DNA of 18,168 bases, taken from contig CAYLZN010000091.1 of the NCBI GenBank assembly GCA_964387935.1, positions 1 through 18,168 on the forward strand. Reading direction: 5' to 3'. Made by a program: the position numbers and the translations under genes. The notes beneath the pieces were generated by a model that saw only the letters and a list, made by a program, of their open reading frames with translations, had not been told where the DNA came from and ran no database searches. The DNA is from CAYLZN01 sp964387935 (GTDB lineage Bacteria > Acidobacteriota > Vicinamibacteria > Vicinamibacterales > JAFNAJ01). Shown here piece after piece: positions 7,326 through 14,021 of this stretch (position 1 is its first letter; each line of letters opens with the position of its first letter).

Positions 7326-10193
7326 ATGCGTCATGCGCCGATCGCCGCCTTCGCCTCCATCGTCCTGCTGACTGCGCCGGTTCTTCAGGCGCAGCCACGC
7401 CGTCTCCAGGTGGACGACCTGTTCGCTCTGAAGGATGTCGGCCCGCCGGTGCTCTCACGGGACGGCAGGCTCGTGGCCTACACCGTCCGCTCGATGGACC
7501 TGAAGAAGGACGCTTCCGACAGCGACATCTACGTCGTCCCGTTCGCGGGCGGCGAACCGAGGCGCATGACGGCGTCGCCCAAGGCCGAGACGAGCCCGAA
7601 GTTCTCGCCCGATGGCCAGTGGCTCGCCTTCCTCTCCGCGCGGGACGAGGACAAGAGCCAGGTGTGGCTGCTGCCGCTCGGCGGCGGGGAGGCCACGAAG
7701 CTCACCGACATGCCGGGCGGCGTGTCGGCCTTCGCCTGGGCCCCGGATTCGAAGCGTCTCGTGCTCGTGGCCGAGGACCCCGATCCGGACGCACCGAAGA
7801 AGGACGCGACGGCTGACGAAAAAAAGACCGTGAAACCGATCGTGACACGCCGACTTCAGTTCAAACGCGATGGGGAAGGCTACCTGCGTGAACTGCGATC
7901 GCACCTGTATCTGTTCGACCTCGTTCGGAAGACGCCGGTGCAGATCACGACCGGCCCGTACGATGCGAGCGCGCCGGAATTCTCACCCGACGGCCAGTGG
8001 ATCGCGTTCGTCTCCAACCGGACGACGGAGCCGGATGCCAATCGGGATACGAACGTCTTCATCATGGCCCCGGTGCCGGGTGAGACCCCGCGGGCGTTGA
8101 CCACCAATCCCGGCGAAGACGAGCGGCCCGCCTGGTCCCCGGACAGCCGATCGATCGCCTACCTGGCCAGCGGCGACGTGAAGGACATGTGGTACGCCAC
8201 CAATCACGTCGCGCTCGTGGACGTGGCGTCGGGACAGGTGCGTCCGCTCACCAGGGCGCTCGATCGCAACGCCGGGACGCCCCGCTTCAGCCCTGATGGA
8301 CGCAGCGTGCTGTTCACCCTCGAGGACGGCGGCAACAGTCACCTGGCGAGAGTGCCCGTCGCCGGCGGGACCGTGGAGCGCATCGTCAACGGCGAGCGCG
8401 ACGTCATGGGCTTCGACGCGGCAGGCACGAGCCTCGCGTTTCTCGAGAGCCAGCCCCACGTGCCGCCCGAGATCGTCGCCCTCGATGGATCGACGCCGCG
8501 TCGGTTGACGAAGGTCAATGATGCGGTCCTCGCCGGGATCCAGCTCGCGCCGGTCGAACGCTTCAGAGCCACCAGCCGCGACGGCACACCGGTCGACGCC
8601 TTCCTCACACGGCCTCCTGGCGCAAAGCCGGGTGAACGCTTCCCGACCATCCTCGTCATCCACGGGGGTCCCGTGTCGCAGTTCTCGACGGCCTTCGACT
8701 TCGACAGGCAGCTCTTCGCCGCTCACGGGTACGCCGTCGTCGCGGCCAACCCGCGCGGGTCGTCGGGCTACGGACGCGACTTCGCGTACGCGCTGTGGGC
8801 GCGATGGGGCGAGCCCGACTTCGACGATGTGATGGCGGCGGTGGACAAGGCGATCGAGATGGGCGTGGCGGACCCCGAGCGGCTGGGCGTTGGCGGGTGG
8901 AGCTACGGCGGCATCCTCACCAACTACGTCATCAGCAAGACCACCCGCTTCAAGGTCGCAACGTCCGGTGCGTCGATTTCGAACATCATCGCCGGGTACG
9001 GCACGGATCACTACCAGTACGAGTACGAGGTGGAGCTGGGGCTGCCCTGGCAGGCGAAGGACGCCTACCTGCAGCTGTCGTCGCCGTTTCTGAACGCGGA
9101 CCGGATCAGGACGCCGACGCTCTTCCTGTGCGGCCAGGACGACATGAACGTGCCGCTGCTCAACTCCGAGCAGATGTACCAGGCGCTTCGGCGCCTTGGC
9201 GTGCCCACCGAGCTGGTCATCTACCCGGGAGAGAACCACGTCGTTCGCAAGCCGACGTACCAGAAGGACCTGTACGAGCGGTACCTGCAGTGGTATGACC
9301 GCTACCTTCGCCCTGAGCAGGTCAAGACGCCGCAGGCGACCACGGAGGTCACGGGGCTCGATGGTCGTCGGTTCGCGGCACCCGAGTTGTCAGCCGAGGC
9401 CAGGCAGCGGCTCGAAGCAAATCTCGCGCAGGCGACGTCGGACTTCATCAAGAACCCCGAGAGTGCGGACGCGATCATCTGGCTGGGCCGCCGCCTGGCA
9501 TACCTGTCTCGCTATCGGGAAGCGATCGACGTCTTCTCACGCGGCATCGCGAAGTTCCCGGGCGACCCCCGGATGTACCGTCACCGCGGGCACCGCTACA
9601 TCACCACGCGGCAGTTCGACAAGGCGGTGGCCGACCTCGAGAAGGCGGCGGTGCTCGTCAGGAACCGCCCGAACGAAGGCGAGCCCGACGGCGCGCCCGG
9701 CAAGCGCCCGTCGCCGTCGTCCACGCTCAACTTCAACGTGTACTACCATCTCGGGCTCGCGTACTACCTCCAGGGTCGATTCGATCGGGCGCTTCCGGCG
9801 TATCGCGAGTGCATGAAGTTCTCGACCGACAACGACGACAGCCTCGTGGCGACCTCGGACTGGCTCTACATGACCCTGCGACGGCTCGGCCGCGCGGACG
9901 AAGCGGCGAAGGTGCTCGAGCCGATCAAGGAGGGGATGACCGTCCTCGACAACGACGCTTACTACAAGCGCCTCCTGATGTACAAGGGCCTCCGCCGGCC
10001 CGAGGACGTGATGGCGGCCGACGAGACGGACCCGCTCCAGATCGCCACGCAGGGCTATGGCGTCGCGAATTTCTACTTCGTCGACGGCGACCCGGAGCGG
10101 GCGAAGGCGCTCCTGCGGCGCGTCCTCGCGGGATCGCAATGGGCGGCGTTCGGGTTCATTGCGGCGGAAGCGGACTTGGAGAGGATCAAGTAG
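7326..10193 (+). CDS. Secreted S9 (prolyl oligopeptidase) family peptidase fused to a C-terminal TPR-like domain
   Basis: 955 residues from the ATG at 7326; an in-frame ATG at 7317 is also possible. Neither has a strong ribosome-binding site. Residues 1-22 form a signal peptide ending VLQA. A seven-bladed-type propeller follows (about 30-400) with TolB/PD40-like repeats such as FSPDGQWLAFLS and FSPDGQWIAFVS. The alpha/beta-hydrolase domain (about 410-670) has the nucleophile elbow GGWSYGG with Ser526, Asp606 in GQDDMNVP and His638 in GENHVV. All three catalytic residues are present, so it should be active on oligopeptides in the periplasm or outside. From about 690 to the end lies a helical TPR-like domain (RYREAIDVFSRGIAKFP, LAYYLQGRFDRALPAYREC) that ordinary S9 enzymes lack. 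The frame is continuous through the junction. The gene starts 85 bases after the TPR lipoprotein. Confidence 0.92.
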   Translation: MRHAPIAAFASIVLLTAPVLQAQPRRLQVDDLFALKDVGPPVLSRDGRLVAYTVRSMDLKKDASDSDIYVVPFAGGEPRRMTASPKAETSPKFSPDGQWLAFLSARDEDKSQVWLLPLGGGEATKLTDMPGGVSAFAWAPDSKRLVLVAEDPDPDAPKKDATADEKKTVKPIVTRRLQFKRDGEGYLRELRSHLYLFDLVRKTPVQITTGPYDASAPEFSPDGQWIAFVSNRTTEPDANRDTNVFIMAPVPGETPRALTTNPGEDERPAWSPDSRSIAYLASGDVKDMWYATNHVALVDVASGQVRPLTRALDRNAGTPRFSPDGRSVLFTLEDGGNSHLARVPVAGGTVERIVNGERDVMGFDAAGTSLAFLESQPHVPPEIVALDGSTPRRLTKVNDAVLAGIQLAPVERFRATSRDGTPVDAFLTRPPGAKPGERFPTILVIHGGPVSQFSTAFDFDRQLFAAHGYAVVAANPRGSSGYGRDFAYALWARWGEPDFDDVMAAVDKAIEMGVADPERLGVGGWSYGGILTNYVISKTTRFKVATSGASISNIIAGYGTDHYQYEYEVELGLPWQAKDAYLQLSSPFLNADRIRTPTLFLCGQDDMNVPLLNSEQMYQALRRLGVPTELVIYPGENHVVRKPTYQKDLYERYLQWYDRYLRPEQVKTPQATTEVTGLDGRRFAAPELSAEARQRLEANLAQATSDFIKNPESADAIIWLGRRLAYLSRYREAIDVFSRGIAKFPGDPRMYRHRGHRYITTRQFDKAVADLEKAAVLVRNRPNEGEPDGAPGKRPSPSSTLNFNVYYHLGLAYYLQGRFDRALPAYRECMKFSTDNDDSLVATSDWLYMTLRRLGRADEAAKVLEPIKEGMTVLDNDAYYKRLLMYKGLRRPEDVMAADETDPLQIATQGYGVANFYFVDGDPERAKALLRRVLAGSQWAAFGFIAAEADLERIK

Positions 10194-10280
10194 GCGTACG
10201 GCTTACGGCGTACGGCGTACGGCGGCGTACGGACAAGACATGGCGTACGGCGGCGTACGGACAAGACATGGCGTACGGCG
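10194..10280. repeat. CGTACG-based tandem repeat array
   Basis: Starting directly after the S9 stop codon are four 7-base units (GCGTACG, with GCTTACG as the second) at 10194-10221. From 10215 a 28-base unit appears: two GCGTACG copies separated by GCG, then GACAAGACATG. It is repeated exactly at 10243-10270, and the first ten bases of a third copy follow. CGTACG is its own reverse complement, so any two copies can also pair as a hairpin. The array lies in the convergent gap before the DinB gene and may act in transcript end formation, or be a slippage-prone repeat. Confidence 0.85.
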
Positions 10281-10323
10281 GGTGCGGAGGGCCGGGCTGT
10301 GGGGGTGCGGAGGGGCGGGGCGT

Positions 10324-10821
10324 TCAGGGCCCGCCCCCCACCAACAAGTACAGGTACGGCAAAGGCGGGTCGACGCCCTTCAGTCGTGCGTACACGGTGA
10401 GCGCGCCGCGGTGGTGCGCGGTGTGATCGGTGATCGCGCCGAAGATGGCGAAACGCGGCGCGCCCCCCATGATGGGGCCCGGCGGCAGGGGCGCGAGGAG
10501 TTCCGCGTCGCTCTTGCCCGCGACCGAAGCCTTGGCGGCCTCCACCGCCTTCTCGAACCAGGCCCGTGCCGCCGCCAGTGAGGTGTAGGCCGCGATTTCC
10601 TTGCCCATGCCCTCGAAGTCCTCGTTGAAGCCCTCGGGACGGAAGGCGCCTGCCAGGAACCAGTCGACCGTCTGGGCCACGTGGGCGACCTGCTGCGCCG
10701 TCGTCATCATCTCGGGCGCCGGGGCGAAAGTCGAGTGATCCTCGGTCAGGTTGCGGGTCGAACGGTTGAAGTACTCGCGCGCGCTCTCGAGTTCCATGAC
10801 GGCCTGTTCAGCGAGTGACAT
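10324..10821 (-). CDS. DinB family protein (putative metal-dependent enzyme)
   Basis: 165 residues from the ATG at 10819-10821, preceded by GGAGGAA at a good distance. An in-frame ATG further upstream would add 19 Pro/Glu-rich residues and would start upstream of the -10 box. The protein is a four-helix bundle of the DinB/YfiT-like superfamily: HVAQTVDWFLAG at 47-58 provides the first His, and DHTAHHRGALTVY at 132-144 provides His133 and His137, the usual three-His metal site. Family members include thiol-dependent transferases and many proteins without an assigned reaction, so the substrate cannot be stated. It is convergent with the S9 peptidase and divergent from the second PEP-CTERM gene. 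Confidence 0.9.
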   Translation of the reverse strand: MSLAEQAVMELESAREYFNRSTRNLTEDHSTFAPAPEMMTTAQQVAHVAQTVDWFLAGAFRPEGFNEDFEGMGKEIAAYTSLAAARAWFEKAVEAAKASVAGKSDAELLAPLPPGPIMGGAPRFAIFGAITDHTAHHRGALTVYARLKGVDPPLPYLYLLVGGGP

Positions 10822-10855
10822 GGGTTCCTCCGGGGGTGGTTCGGGTGAAGGGTCG

Positions 10856-10884
10856 ATTATAGGGGCCGGCGCCGCCACGACGAA
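10856..10884 (-). promoter_or_regulatory. Putative housekeeping promoter of the DinB gene
   Basis: On the minus strand a perfect TATAAT (10856-10861) stands 34 bases before the ATG. With a 17-base spacer, TTCGTC lies at the -35 position, a weak match. The perfect -10 box is striking in such GC-rich DNA and sets a leader of about 28 bases containing the ribosome-binding site. Confidence 0.55.
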
Positions 10885-10899
10885 TCTTCCTTTTGGGCG

Positions 10900-10923
10900 C
10901 CAATAATCGATTGCGACGATTGG
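10900..10923. promoter_or_regulatory. 24-bp imperfect dyad, candidate activator site for the second PEP-CTERM gene
   Basis: CCAATAATCG (10900-10909) and CGACGATTGG (10914-10923) form an inverted repeat, 8 of 10 pairs matching, with a four-base centre. The dyad centre is about 80 bases before the -24 box of the sigma-54-like promoter, about 100 before the expected transcript start. That is where enhancer-binding activators usually sit. It could equally serve the divergent DinB promoter. Confidence 0.4.
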
Positions 10924-10989
10924 CAGACTGAAATCCGCCAGTTAGTGGACTTACTGCCTCGCCAGGAGCAACAGGCCAACGAGTTCGCT

Positions 10990-11005
10990 GGGCATCGGTT
11001 TTGCC
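10990..11005 (+). promoter_or_regulatory. Putative sigma-54 (-24/-12) promoter of the second PEP-CTERM gene
   Basis: GGGCATCGGTTTTGCC carries GGCA at -24 and TTGC at -12 with exactly ten bases between the invariant GG and GC. Positions 1, 6, 7 and 16 of the consensus differ. It ends 44 bases before the ATG, nearly the same distance as the element at 3994-4009 before the other PEP-CTERM gene. Confidence 0.55.
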
Positions 11006-11049
11006 TTGTTCCTTACGACGGCGCTTTTGCCGCCCCAGAAAGGAACCCG

Positions 11050-11643
11050 ATGCACACGAACGTCCGACGCTTCCTCCGCGGAGTCCTTGGCGCCGCGGTT
11101 GCGATCGCGATGCACGCCAGCATCGCCTCCGCCGCCTCCTTCGTGGTCGATGCGAAGAACAACTCGTCGAGTGGTGGTGCGGGCCTTGACACCGTTGCCC
11201 TCAACGCCGGCGACTTCTTCACCGTGACCGTCAGCACGACCGACCTGTGGAATGCTGGACCGCTGCCGCGATGGTCCAACGCAAACGGCCTGACGGGCAA
11301 CCTCCTGGCGACCGGCTCGGATGAGTCGGGCCAGCCCATGAATACCCTGATCGGACAGAGCTTCGGGTTGCACAACCAGGACAGTTTCAGTGCTCCCTAC
11401 GGCGCGCTGGTCGGCAAGATCGGCAGCTCGTATCTGCTGCTTGGCACCGCGTTCGCCGGCAACGCGCCGGCCACCGGCACGCTGAAGCTCTTCTACTGGG
11501 ACTCGAACAACGGCGACAACACGCAGTTCATCACGGCTGAAGTTCTCGGCCCGCAGAACAACACCGCCGTCCCCGAGCCCTCGTCGCTGCTGCTGCTCGG
11601 GTCCGCGCTCGCCGGCTTGGCCAGGCGCGCTCGTCGGCGCTGA
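11050..11643 (+). CDS. PEP-CTERM protein with LecA/PA-IL-like lectin pattern
   Basis: 197 residues from the ATG at 11050, preceded by AAAGGAA; upstream in-frame starts would place a polar stretch before the signal peptide. Residues 1-28 are the signal peptide (RRFLRGVLGAAVAIAM core, IASA end). Residues 174-197 are the PEP-CTERM tail (VPEPSSLLLLG, then LARRARRR), marking it for exosortase processing. The mature domain of about 145 residues has an order of elements like the galactose-binding lectin PA-IL: NAGDFFTVTV (52-61), a WxxxGPxxRW-like strand (67-75), APYGALVGKIG (115-125), then GTLKLFYWD with a following NNGDN loop (143-157). In PA-IL the corresponding Asp and Asn side chains bind calcium and sugar. 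By inference this is a surface carbohydrate-binding protein. The fold call rests on pattern memory only. Confidence 0.85.
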   Translation: MHTNVRRFLRGVLGAAVAIAMHASIASAASFVVDAKNNSSSGGAGLDTVALNAGDFFTVTVSTTDLWNAGPLPRWSNANGLTGNLLATGSDESGQPMNTLIGQSFGLHNQDSFSAPYGALVGKIGSSYLLLGTAFAGNAPATGTLKLFYWDSNNGDNTQFITAEVLGPQNNTAVPEPSSLLLLGSALAGLARRARRR

Positions 11644-11666
11644 GCCCAGCCCCTATCCCGGCGGGA

Positions 11667-11684
11667 CGGCGGTTCAGTCCGCCG
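11667..11684. terminator. Hairpin in the convergent gap after the second PEP-CTERM gene
   Basis: CGGCGG, a six-base loop, and CCGCCG form a six-pair stem between the PEP-CTERM gene and the convergent oxidoreductase gene. There is no T-run on either strand. It may end transcription weakly from both sides. Confidence 0.35.
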
Positions 11685-11709
11685 CCCGCCGCCAGCCGCA
11701 GGCCGCTCG

Positions 11710-12882
11710 TCATCCGACGATGCCGAACTTGTAGGCGCCGCGGCTGGACTCGTGCATGTCGAACCGTGAGTAGCGGAAGAGGCCGAGATCGTAACTCGTA
11801 CACCGACCATCGAGCACGAGCTCGGCGACCGCGCGCCCGACGGCTGGCGCAATCTTGAAGCCGTGACCGCTGAAGCCGCAGGCACAGTAGAACCCGTCCA
11901 CGCCGGGCACGCGATCGATCACCGGCTGCCAGTCCGGCGTGACGTCGTAGAGACCTGCCCATCCACCCTGCGCCGCCCCTTCCTCCATGACGGGGAACCT
12001 CCCGAGGATCGCGAGCGAGTAGCGCTCCACCTCCTCGAACGTTGTCGTGGTCAGGTGATCCTCGGGGTCGACTGCGACGTCAATGTCAGCGAGCGACCCG
12101 ACCATGATCGTGGCGTCCCGCTCCGGCTTGAAGTACCAGCCGGTGCTCAGATCGGCCCACACGGGGGTCGACGCGCGCCAGCGGGTGGGGCGCCGCAGGA
12201 TGACCACGGGGTGGCGGCTCACCGTGATCGGGACGTCGGCGCCTGCCATGGCGGCGACCTTCGCCCCCCACACGCCGGCGACGTTGATGACAAGGGGCGA
12301 GGCGATGTCGCCCGCCGTGGTCCCGACGCCGGTGATGCGGCCCGCTTCGAGCATCAGTCTCGTGACGCGCGTCTTGCGGAGCACGGTGACGCCCAGGCGC
12401 TCGGCCGCCTCGGCGAAGCTCGAGGCGGCCAGCGCGGGATCCGCGTACCCGCCGCCTGGTTCGTACGCGGCACAGCCAAGGCCATCGGTGGAGACTGCAG
12501 GATCGAGCGCCCGCATGTCGTCGGGGACGATCAGTCGCGTGTTGATGCCGATGCGCTGCTGCATCTCCACAGCCGCGCGGACGGCCCCGGCGCCCTCATC
12601 TCCCGCCGCGAACACGACGCCGCAGGGCACGAACCCCGCATCGCCGCCGACCTCGTCGGCGAAGTGCGTCCAGACCCGGACGCTGTCGCGCGCCATTGCG
12701 GCCAGCGTCTCGTGCGAGTAGTGCTGCCGGACGATGCCGCTCGAGCGGCCCGTGGGGCCGGAGGCGATATGGCCCTTTTCGATGAGGACGACGTGGCGGA
12801 CGCCGCGGCGCGCGAGCGCGTGCGCCGTCGCGCATCCGTTGATGCCGCCGCCGATGATGATTGCGTCTGCGGTTCGGGTCAT
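11710..12882 (-). CDS. FAD-dependent oxidoreductase, DAO family (sarcosine/glycine oxidase-like)
   Basis: 390 residues, the usual length for the DAO family. The FAD-binding Rossmann start is IIIGGGINGCATAHALARRG (8-27) with the GxGxxG pattern, followed by an acidic strand end (LIEKG) that binds the ribose. TGRSSGIVRQHY resembles the region near the flavin in sarcosine-oxidase beta-subunit-like enzymes. The C-terminal CGFSGHGFKIAPAVGRAVAEL is the second FAD-contact motif. It should oxidise a secondary or primary amine or amino acid using oxygen or an electron acceptor. Substrate is unknown and no partner subunit genes are adjacent, so it is probably a single-chain enzyme. GAGG lies six bases before the ATG. 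No signal peptide, so cytoplasmic. Confidence 0.9.
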   Translation of the reverse strand: MTRTADAIIIGGGINGCATAHALARRGVRHVVLIEKGHIASGPTGRSSGIVRQHYSHETLAAMARDSVRVWTHFADEVGGDAGFVPCGVVFAAGDEGAGAVRAAVEMQQRIGINTRLIVPDDMRALDPAVSTDGLGCAAYEPGGGYADPALAASSFAEAAERLGVTVLRKTRVTRLMLEAGRITGVGTTAGDIASPLVINVAGVWGAKVAAMAGADVPITVSRHPVVILRRPTRWRASTPVWADLSTGWYFKPERDATIMVGSLADIDVAVDPEDHLTTTTFEEVERYSLAILGRFPVMEEGAAQGGWAGLYDVTPDWQPVIDRVPGVDGFYCACGFSGHGFKIAPAVGRAVAELVLDGRCTSYDLGLFRYSRFDMHESSRGAYKFGIVG

Positions 12883-12935
12883 GGCGAGCCTCTTCCTTCG
12901 TGCCGGTCCCGCACGGGGTTGCAGAGTTTTCGAAG

Positions 12936-12964
12936 AGTTTACCCCGGCGTCGCGTCGTCGTCAG
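12936..12964 (-). promoter_or_regulatory. Putative promoter of the DAO-family oxidoreductase gene
   Basis: On the minus strand CTGACG (12959-12964) and TAAACT (12936-12941) are separated by 17 bases, each matching four of six consensus positions. They stand 53 bases before the ATG. This lies in the divergent gap with the small winged-helix gene. Confidence 0.4.
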
Positions 12965-13005
12965 CGGTGACGGGTAGGCTGCGGCCATCATCGGGGAGCA
13001 CCCAC

Positions 13006-13254
13006 ATGAACGACCACCTGCTCGAGAGTCCTGATGCAGAAGCCCGCGCCGTCGCCGACGGTCTCCGGGCCCGGGTGGAGGGCCATTTCTTCGAGATGCC
13101 GACGCTGCGGCTGACGCTGGCACAGGCGCGCCGCCTCTGGGGCCTGGACCAGGAGCGCTGCGAGCGCGTCCTCCGCGCCCTCGTCGATGCCGGGTTCCTG
13201 GCCCGCGGGCACGACGGCGCGTTCTTCCTCTCCCCGGCGGTTGCCACGGCCTGA
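13006..13254 (+). CDS. Small winged-helix-like protein of unknown function
   Basis: 82 residues from the ATG at 13006, with GGGGAG about nine bases upstream. The frame extends further upstream, but that part overlaps the oxidoreductase gene on the other strand. Residues 30-75 look like a compact winged helix: LTLAQARRLWGLDQERCERV as helix-turn-helix, then LRALVDAGFLARGHDGAFFL as recognition end and wing. It may bind DNA, or serve as a small adaptor. It has no ligand or membrane domain. It is divergent from the oxidoreductase gene across 123 bases, so it could regulate it, but nothing shows this. Its 3' end is convergent with the PHP gene, 20 bases apart. Confidence 0.7.
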   Translation: MNDHLLESPDAEARAVADGLRARVEGHFFEMPTLRLTLAQARRLWGLDQERCERVLRALVDAGFLARGHDGAFFLSPAVATA

Positions 13255-13274
13255 CCCGCGCGGCGCCGGCCGCG

Positions 13275-14021
13275 TCACGTCGTCCAGCCGCCGTTCCGGA
13301 AGAGCGTGAGCGCGACGTCCACGTTGGTGCGGAGGGCCTGCCTGATCGCGGGCCAGTTCTTCTCGCTTCTGACCAGCGTCTTCCACGAGTAGAGGTGCTT
13401 CGGCTTGTGGAAGTCGCTGCTGGCCACGTAGGGATAGTGCTTCAGGCTGGTCACCGAGAAGAGGTCGTCCCGGTTGGCAGCCTCCCAGACGTCGACCAGG
13501 TCGGAGAGTTCCCGGCGGTTGTCCCACAGGTAGCAGGTGCTGATCTCGATCCGGCGCGTTGTCCGGTGGTGAGGGTGACATGCGATGCTGAGGGCGCCCT
13601 GCCGACGGATCTCGCGCAGGATCGCGTCGGCCCGCTGATCCGCGCTGATGAACTCCTTGATGTCGAGCGCGATGACGTGCGAGTTCTTCTTGCCGCTGAT
13701 CCGGTTCTGGGTGATCTCGGCGCCGGGGATGACGAGCAGTCCGTATTCCTCCAGCGCCCGGTTTCCCTCGGCCCGGATCTCGGCGAGGTAGTCGTCGAAG
13801 TGCTCCGCCTCCAGTCCGAACCGGCGGCGCCCGAGCGTCGCCAGGCGGCCCACGCGCGCGAGCAGGTCCTTCTCCATGAGGATGTGGTCTGTGATGGCGA
13901 TGACATCGAATCTGCCCGTCTGCCCGTAGAGGTCGATGACTTCGCGCACGGTCAGGCGCCCATCGCTCCAGCGCGTGTGGACGTGGAAGTCACACAGAAG
14001 GAAGGGCTCGTATCCAGGCAT
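13275..14021 (-). CDS. PHP-domain metal-dependent phosphoesterase
   Basis: 248 residues. The start at 14019-14021 overlaps the stop of the upstream glycosyltransferase by one base (TGATG), with AGGACCTG before it as the ribosome-binding site, so translation is probably coupled. All PHP metal motifs are visible: HVH at 13-15 with WSDG at 18-21, ITDH at 43-46, PGAE at 99-102, ACHPHH at 147-152 and SSDFH at 201-205. PHP proteins of this single-domain kind hydrolyse phosphoesters, for example phosphorylated sugars or nucleotides, or act as tyrosine-phosphatase-like enzymes in polysaccharide loci. The coupling to a glycosyltransferase suggests a role in envelope or exopolysaccharide metabolism (inference). 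Cytoplasmic. Confidence 0.9.
   Translation of the reverse strand: MPGYEPFLLCDFHVHTRWSDGRLTVREVIDLYGQTGRFDVIAITDHILMEKDLLARVGRLATLGRRRFGLEAEHFDDYLAEIRAEGNRALEEYGLLVIPGAEITQNRISGKKNSHVIALDIKEFISADQRADAILREIRRQGALSIACHPHHRTTRRIEISTCYLWDNRRELSDLVDVWEAANRDDLFSVTSLKHYPYVASSDFHKPKHLYSWKTLVRSEKNWPAIRQALRTNVDVALTLFRNGGWTT

Noticed and set aside
4967..7327. A 786-codon open frame on the minus strand opposite the TPR lipoprotein gene
   Set aside because: It is the antisense shadow of a GC-rich gene. The plus-strand product has a lipoprotein signal and clear TPR repeats, while the minus product is Arg/Gly/His-rich with no recognisable motif.
10215..10280. Possible CRISPR-like array
   Set aside because: The 28-base units are directly adjacent with no variable spacers, and no cas genes are present; it is a simple tandem repeat.
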